This document shows positions 7,411 through 10,682 of a DNA stretch of 10,682 nt, one piece after another. The notes under the pieces are model-generated. The model was not told where the DNA came from and searched no databases. It was given only the letters and a program-made list of their open reading frames with translations. Source of the DNA: Acidobacteriota bacterium (GTDB lineage: Bacteria > Acidobacteriota > UBA6911 > RPQK01). A program made the translations under genes and the position numbers. The DNA is taken from assembly GCA_003819755.1 (NCBI GenBank), contig RPQK01000189.1, forward strand, positions 1-10,682, given 5' to 3'. Numbering within the stretch: the first letter of the stretch is position 1; each line of letters starts with the position of its first letter.

Positions 7411-9315
7411 TCACTCCGCGCGAGCCGGCGCGGCGCCGGGTTCATGGACCAGGATTTCGACTCTGCGGTTCTCCTGGCGTCCGTCGGCGGTATCGTTCGA
7501 GTCTCGCGGTTCTCTCTCACCCACGCCCCGGACTTCAACGACGAGACTGGGATCGAGTCCGGACTGCACCAGGAACTGCCTGACGGATTGAGCTCTCGCC
7601 TGCGACAGTTGCTGGTTATAGTCGGGCCTGCCGACGCTATCCGTGTGGCCTTCTATCGTTATCCTGTTGGCGCCGGCAGCCTGGAGCGCACCGGCAAGCT
7701 TCTCGAGGATTTCCCGAGCCTGGGGTTTTAGCGTGGCGCTGTCGAATTCGAACAAGATGTCGGGCAAGTTGACGATCAAGCCCTCGACGCTTTCGCGTGT
7801 TTCCGCGATTTGGCCAAGAGCATTGCGCAGCTGTTCGCGGGTCTGCCTCTGCTCACTCTGAAGCTGGTTCAACTCGGCTTGGGTCTGCTGACGGGCCTGA
7901 CGCTCGGACTGGAGCTCCTGCTCACGCTGCTGGGCCAGATCGCGGGCTCGCTGGGCCTCGTCTTGAGCCAGTTGGGCCTGGTCTCTCGATTGCTGGGCTT
8001 CTTTTCGGGCCTGCTCCAGCAGACTGCGGGCGCGTTCCACCTCTTGCTGAGCAGCCGTCGCATCAGCCCTCTGCTGCTCGACATCCCGCTGTTGGTCTTG
8101 CACCTCCTGCTGGCGCTGCTGCAACTCTTGCTGGGTCTGTTCGGCCTGCCGCACGGTTCGCTCTGCTTCCAGCACCATCTGTTCCCGGCGCTGCGAATCA
8201 AGGGCCAGTTGCCTATACCGTTGCTCCGCCTCACGAGACGCCTGCAGGGCCTCGTTAAATCCCTGTTGCCGGCCCCGTTCCTCGGCCTGACTGACTTGCT
8301 CACGCTGCTCGGTCATCTGCCGCATGCGCTCGGCCTGTTCCACGGCTCTCTGACGCGCCTGTTGCTCCATGGTGGTCTGAAGGCGCTGTTGTTCGGCTTC
8401 CAGTCGGGCTCTGTCAGCTTCCGACTGAGCGGCCTCAATCGCCGCCTTCAGCCGGGCGGCCTCTTGTTCATTGCGCTGGCGCTCACCTTCCAGCTCGGCT
8501 TCGAACAGCCGGGTCTGAGCGGTTGTCTGAGCCCGGACGGCCAGACGCACTGCCTCCCGGCTGAGTCCTATACGCTCGTCCGAATCCTTCTTGGTTGCAA
8601 CCGCCTCTTCGGCTCGCTGCAGGGCTTGGCGTGCCGCTTGGAGCTCCGCGGCCGAAAACTGCCCTGCCCCGGAACGCTCAGCCAGCCGCACCGCGGTGCG
8701 CGCCTGGGCTACGTCAAGAGCCAGGTCATCCCTCTTGATTTCCGGCGCCTGGGCCAGCGTGTCCCTGGTAAAGTCGTAAAGGCCCGTCACCCCTTCGTAA
8801 CGTAGCTGTGCGACGGCGGATTGCCGAATCCGGATATTGTCAGGTTCCTCCATTTCCAGAACGATCATCCGGCTGGGAGAATCGACGAGAAAGTGCGGTT
8901 CGGCTGTCACAAAGAGCCCGAAGTTGGAGAGAGGAGTGGTGGTCTTTAACTCTGCGTCATCGTCGTCCAAGACCAACTCCCCGAGATTCTGCACTTCTCC
9001 CTCCGGCGTTATCAGCCAGAGGACATAGGTGTTGAAATCCCCGCCGAACAGAAGTGCTGGTTTCAGGTCGTCAACCTTGGCTTCCACCCGCGTGGTTCCC
9101 TTTTCATTCTCGAGCTCGACCTTAGCATCGGCATCGGGAAGCCGCGACGTCCCCTTCAACTTGATCTCGACTTTGGTGTCGACCGGCAAGCCGATCGTCA
9201 GGAAATCCCTAATGCCATCAGTGCTCTCGGTCCGCGAACCTATCTGTCCTTGCACCGCGGGAGAGAGGAGGATCAGCAGTGCAAGCCCAAAAACAGCCAC
9301 GAAGCGATTTTTCAT
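7411..9315 (-). CDS. OmpA-family envelope protein with long coiled coil
   Basis: This 634-aa secreted protein probably links the outer membrane or periplasm to peptidoglycan. It begins with a signal peptide (1 to about 23, MKNRFVAVFGLALLILLSPA). An N-terminal domain (about 35-165) contains FGLFVTAEPHFLVDSPSR, a pattern I recall from acidobacterial proteins. Next comes a DUF4398-like helical segment (about 198-272, AVRLAERSGAGQFSAAELQAA...). A very Gln/Arg/Glu-rich coiled coil spans about 273-505. The C-terminus is an OmpA peptidoglycan-binding domain (about 511-624), with GHTDSVG (Asp559) and LSQAR (Arg574), the residue pair that contacts diaminopimelate. The ATG at 9315 is chosen because it opens the signal peptide and has GAGGG 7 bases upstream. 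A longer frame to 9384 would bury the signal peptide. No lipobox Cys and no beta-barrel are seen, so how it attaches to the outer membrane is unclear. Confidence 0.92.
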   Translation of the reverse strand: MKNRFVAVFGLALLILLSPAVQGQIGSRTESTDGIRDFLTIGLPVDTKVEIKLKGTSRLPDADAKVELENEKGTTRVEAKVDDLKPALLFGGDFNTYVLWLITPEGEVQNLGELVLDDDDAELKTTTPLSNFGLFVTAEPHFLVDSPSRMIVLEMEEPDNIRIRQSAVAQLRYEGVTGLYDFTRDTLAQAPEIKRDDLALDVAQARTAVRLAERSGAGQFSAAELQAARQALQRAEEAVATKKDSDERIGLSREAVRLAVRAQTTAQTRLFEAELEGERQRNEQEAARLKAAIEAAQSEADRARLEAEQQRLQTTMEQQARQRAVEQAERMRQMTEQREQVSQAEERGRQQGFNEALQASREAEQRYRQLALDSQRREQMVLEAERTVRQAEQTQQELQQRQQEVQDQQRDVEQQRADATAAQQEVERARSLLEQARKEAQQSRDQAQLAQDEAQRARDLAQQREQELQSERQARQQTQAELNQLQSEQRQTREQLRNALGQIAETRESVEGLIVNLPDILFEFDSATLKPQAREILEKLAGALQAAGANRITIEGHTDSVGRPDYNQQLSQARAQSVRQFLVQSGLDPSLVVEVRGVGEREPRDSNDTADGRQENRRVEILVHEPGAAPARAE

Positions 9316-9500
9316 AAACCATCCCTCGCTTCCAGAATAAGCAAAGCCGCTTCCAAAGTGGACTGTGGGCCGAAGACAAGACACAGATCCCCTAAATACA
9401 AAGCGCCTTAAGATTTAACGCGAAAGCCAGCAGGTGGTTGAAGCGGGTGAACGGAGAGGCCAAGCTGAAGCGAGGAAATCTTCCCCGGGTACGAGGATAT

Positions 9501-9639
9501 CTGGGAGTCTGCGTCTCGGAAGCAGCTACAGAGCAAACGTTCAGCGTTCACCGTTCACCGTTAGCCTGGAACGGTGAACGGGAAACGGTGAACGCTGAAC
9601 GCTCGCTCTGTAGCTGCTTCCGAGACGCCTGACTCCCAG
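9501..9639. repeat. 139-bp near-perfect inverted repeat (long hairpin or cruciform)
   Basis: Arms 9501-9562 and about 9570-9639 pair almost end to end around a 7-base loop (AGCCTGG). The arms contain a perfect 24-bp block of non-repetitive sequence (9511-9534 against 9605-9628), a perfect outer 9-bp block (CTGGGAGTC / GACTCCCAG), and inner TTCACCG-type heptamers. The right arm has one extra 7-base unit. It lies 15 bases past the stop of the RRM gene and upstream of the OmpA-like gene, both on the minus strand. No T run adjoins it, so it is not a standard terminator. In RNA it would be a very stable hairpin. Confidence 0.9.
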
Positions 9640-9654
9640 CCGGGTGTCTATTGT

Positions 9655-10275
9655 CTATTCTTCGCTTTCTTCGAGCACGGCTTCTTCTTCATCTACTCGC
9701 CGGGAGAAGTCATCCTCCTGCTCCAGAATGGCCTCTTCTCCGGTAAAGCCGTCGTCGAAGTCATCGTATATTCGCCCGCCCGGCTTTTCCCGGATTGGCT
9801 TCTTGGGCGCCCCGCGCTCTCGTGATGCGAAATCAGCCGGCTTCCGAGCGCTGGTCGGGCGACGACGCTCAGGCGCGCGCCCGGTACGTCCCGCTCGCGA
9901 TTCCAAATCGGTGGGCGGGGGTGTCCGGTCAAGCCGCGGAGGGCGGCTGAGGGGAGATGGACCCATCGGACCGCGCATGTCACGGGGAGGCCCGAATCGT
10001 CGCCCGTCATCTCCTGGCGGACGAGCTTCACGGGCACGGGCTTCGCTGATTGATAAGTTTCTGCCTTTGAAGGGTTGGTTGTTGTAACGGCGAATCGCCT
10101 CTTGCGCCTGCCCGCTTTCCATGAATTCGACGAAGGCAAAGCCTCGCGGCTTGCCGGTTTCACGGTTCATCGGCAGATAGACCGAAGACAAGGTGCCGGC
10201 CGCTGAGAGGAAATCTCTCAGCTCGGCCTCGGTCGTGTCATAGGGGAGATTCCCAACAAAAAGACGCACAGACAC
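9655..10275 (-). CDS. RRM-domain RNA-binding protein with disordered tail
   Basis: This protein has one RNA recognition motif at its N-terminus (about 1-82): RNP2 is LFVGNL and RNP1 is RGFAFVEF, both with the aromatic RNA-stacking residues. The rest (about 83-206) is low-complexity: rich in Arg, Pro and Gly, then strongly acidic (many Asp/Glu, ending EESEE). Such bacterial proteins bind single-stranded RNA in the cytoplasm; cyanobacterial relatives are often cold-induced. I prefer GTG at 10275 (206 aa), because GAGG (10281-10284) lies 5 bases upstream and it gives the familiar beginning MSVRLFVGNLPY. An in-frame ATG at 10326 (223 aa) has no good SD. The acidic tail is unlike the common Gly-rich tail of cyanobacterial Rbp proteins. 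The long inverted repeat lies just beyond the stop. Confidence 0.88.
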   Translation of the reverse strand: MSVRLFVGNLPYDTTEAELRDFLSAAGTLSSVYLPMNRETGKPRGFAFVEFMESGQAQEAIRRYNNQPFKGRNLSISEARAREARPPGDDGRRFGPPRDMRGPMGPSPLSRPPRLDRTPPPTDLESRAGRTGRAPERRRPTSARKPADFASRERGAPKKPIREKPGGRIYDDFDDGFTGEEAILEQEDDFSRRVDEEEAVLEESEE

Positions 10276-10482
10276 CAGAACCTCACTTTGGGGGGTTGTG
10301 ACATCCGAAGCTGATGCGACGGACATCGGGTTGAACGTTACCCAGCAACAGCCGGGACATTACCAGACAAGTATCAGACACTGTAGTTTAGTAAGCGGGT
10401 AGTTTTCGGGAAAGTGACTATCCTGCGGCTCTAACATAGACTCTCGAAGCTTCTCTTAGCGTATCGAGCAATGCTTATCCTC

Positions 10483-10500
10483 CCATTCGAAATCGAATGG
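10483..10500. promoter_or_regulatory. Perfect dyad CCATTCG-N4-CGAATGG
   Basis: A 7-bp perfect inverted repeat with an AAAT centre lies about 210 bases upstream of the preferred RRM start. It could be an operator or a hairpin in a long 5' leader. Confidence 0.35.
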
Positions 10501-10509
10501 ATCCTTTCG

Positions 10510-10535
10510 GGCACAATTTTGGCACAGTATAGCAC
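10510..10535. promoter_or_regulatory. Three GCAC repeats spaced one helical turn apart
   Basis: GGCACA at 10510, GGCACA at 10521 and GCAC at 10532 recur every 10-11 bases, so they lie on one face of the helix. They overlap the possible minus-strand -10 (TATACT). The pattern suits cooperative binding by a regulator, but it is short and could be chance. Confidence 0.3.
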
Positions 10536-10573
10536 GGTTACCGGAGGGGAATACCAGTAGCAAAAAAGAAAGG

Positions 10574-10682
10574 TTCACCGTTCGACCGTTCACCGTTCAC
10601 CGTTCACCGTTCCAACCGTTCCAACCGTTCCAACCGTTCAACCTAGTTCGAGAACGGTGAACGGTGAACGGTGAACGGTGAA
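10574..10682. repeat. Inverted element of TTCACCG and TTCCAACCG tandem repeats, cut by window end
   Basis: The left arm runs TTCACCG, TTCGACCG, three more TTCACCG, then three 9-base TTCCAACCG units and a partial unit. The right arm, from 10652 to the last base, is four head-to-tail AACGGTG units plus AA, the reverse complement of the left heptamers. It continues beyond the window. The loop region is about 10636-10651. The heptamer is the one found inside the 9501-9639 hairpin, so the two loci share a repeat family. Confidence 0.85.

Larger units (their letters stand above)
10276..10572. other. Upstream region of the RRM gene, no gene seen
   Basis: These 297 bases contain no convincing coding frame. 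They hold the two regulatory-looking patterns listed at 10483-10500 and 10510-10535. The promoter of the minus-strand RRM gene should be here. TATACT on the minus strand (10531-10526) is a plausible -10, but no matching -35 is evident. Confidence 0.4.

Noticed and set aside
7810..8805. A 331-codon open frame on the plus strand, Leu-rich and membrane-like
   Set aside because: It lies wholly antisense to the coiled-coil region of the OmpA-like gene. Its Leu/Gly composition is a by-product of the Gln/Arg/Glu codons on the other strand, and it has no family features.
9316..9384. Longer start of the OmpA-like gene at 9384
   Set aside because: The extra 23 residues precede a clear signal peptide, which must be N-terminal, and the ATG at 9315 has its own SD.
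10521..10535. Sigma-54 promoter (TGGCAC then GC)
   Set aside because: The GG and GC are only 10 bases apart instead of the 12 required by the -24/-12 consensus.

Overview
The window looks like bacterial chromosome with ordinary housekeeping and envelope genes. It is moderately GC-rich and densely coded, with SD-led ATG, GTG and TTG starts. My best guess is Acidobacteriota, possibly Blastocatellia. This rests on three things: the N-terminal domain of the OmpA-like protein, a single-RRM protein that appears to begin MSVRLFVGNL, and the intergenic repeat style. This is recognition from memory, not a search.

Layout. Positions 1-174 hold a short-tandem-repeat inverted element cut by the window edge. 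Positions 175-884 contain no recognisable gene. On the + strand follow a 1018-aa bifunctional-type penicillin-binding protein (885-3941), a repeat-built hairpin terminator (3942-4050), glutaminyl-tRNA synthetase glnS (4147-5832), a small heat-shock protein of the Hsp20 family (5975-6421) and a PP2C-type protein phosphatase (6507-7316). On the - strand, converging on the phosphatase, are an OmpA-like coiled-coil envelope protein (7411-9315) and, upstream of it, an RRM RNA-binding protein (9655-10275). A 139-bp near-perfect inverted repeat separates these two. The window ends inside another short-tandem-repeat inverted element (10574-10682).

Function. The PBP and the OmpA-like protein both act on or at peptidoglycan. 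GlnRS charges tRNA-Gln. Hsp20 is an ATP-independent holdase. The phosphatase probably reverses Ser/Thr phosphorylation. The RRM protein probably binds single-stranded RNA. Nothing indicates one shared pathway. hsp20 and the phosphatase gene are 85 bp apart and may be cotranscribed; the other genes look like separate units.

The most unusual feature is not a gene. Nearly every intergenic gap carries a tract of 7-9 bp tandem units. In four places the tract occurs in both orientations around a short loop, giving large potential hairpins or cruciforms. The unit sequence differs from gap to gap (TTGTCAGT, AAGGACCCC/AAGACCTC, TTCACCG, TTCCAACCG, AAGGGGCG), but the architecture is the same. The second point of interest is the PBP: its transpeptidase motifs are intact, but a Gln occupies the position of the second glycosyltransferase catalytic Glu.
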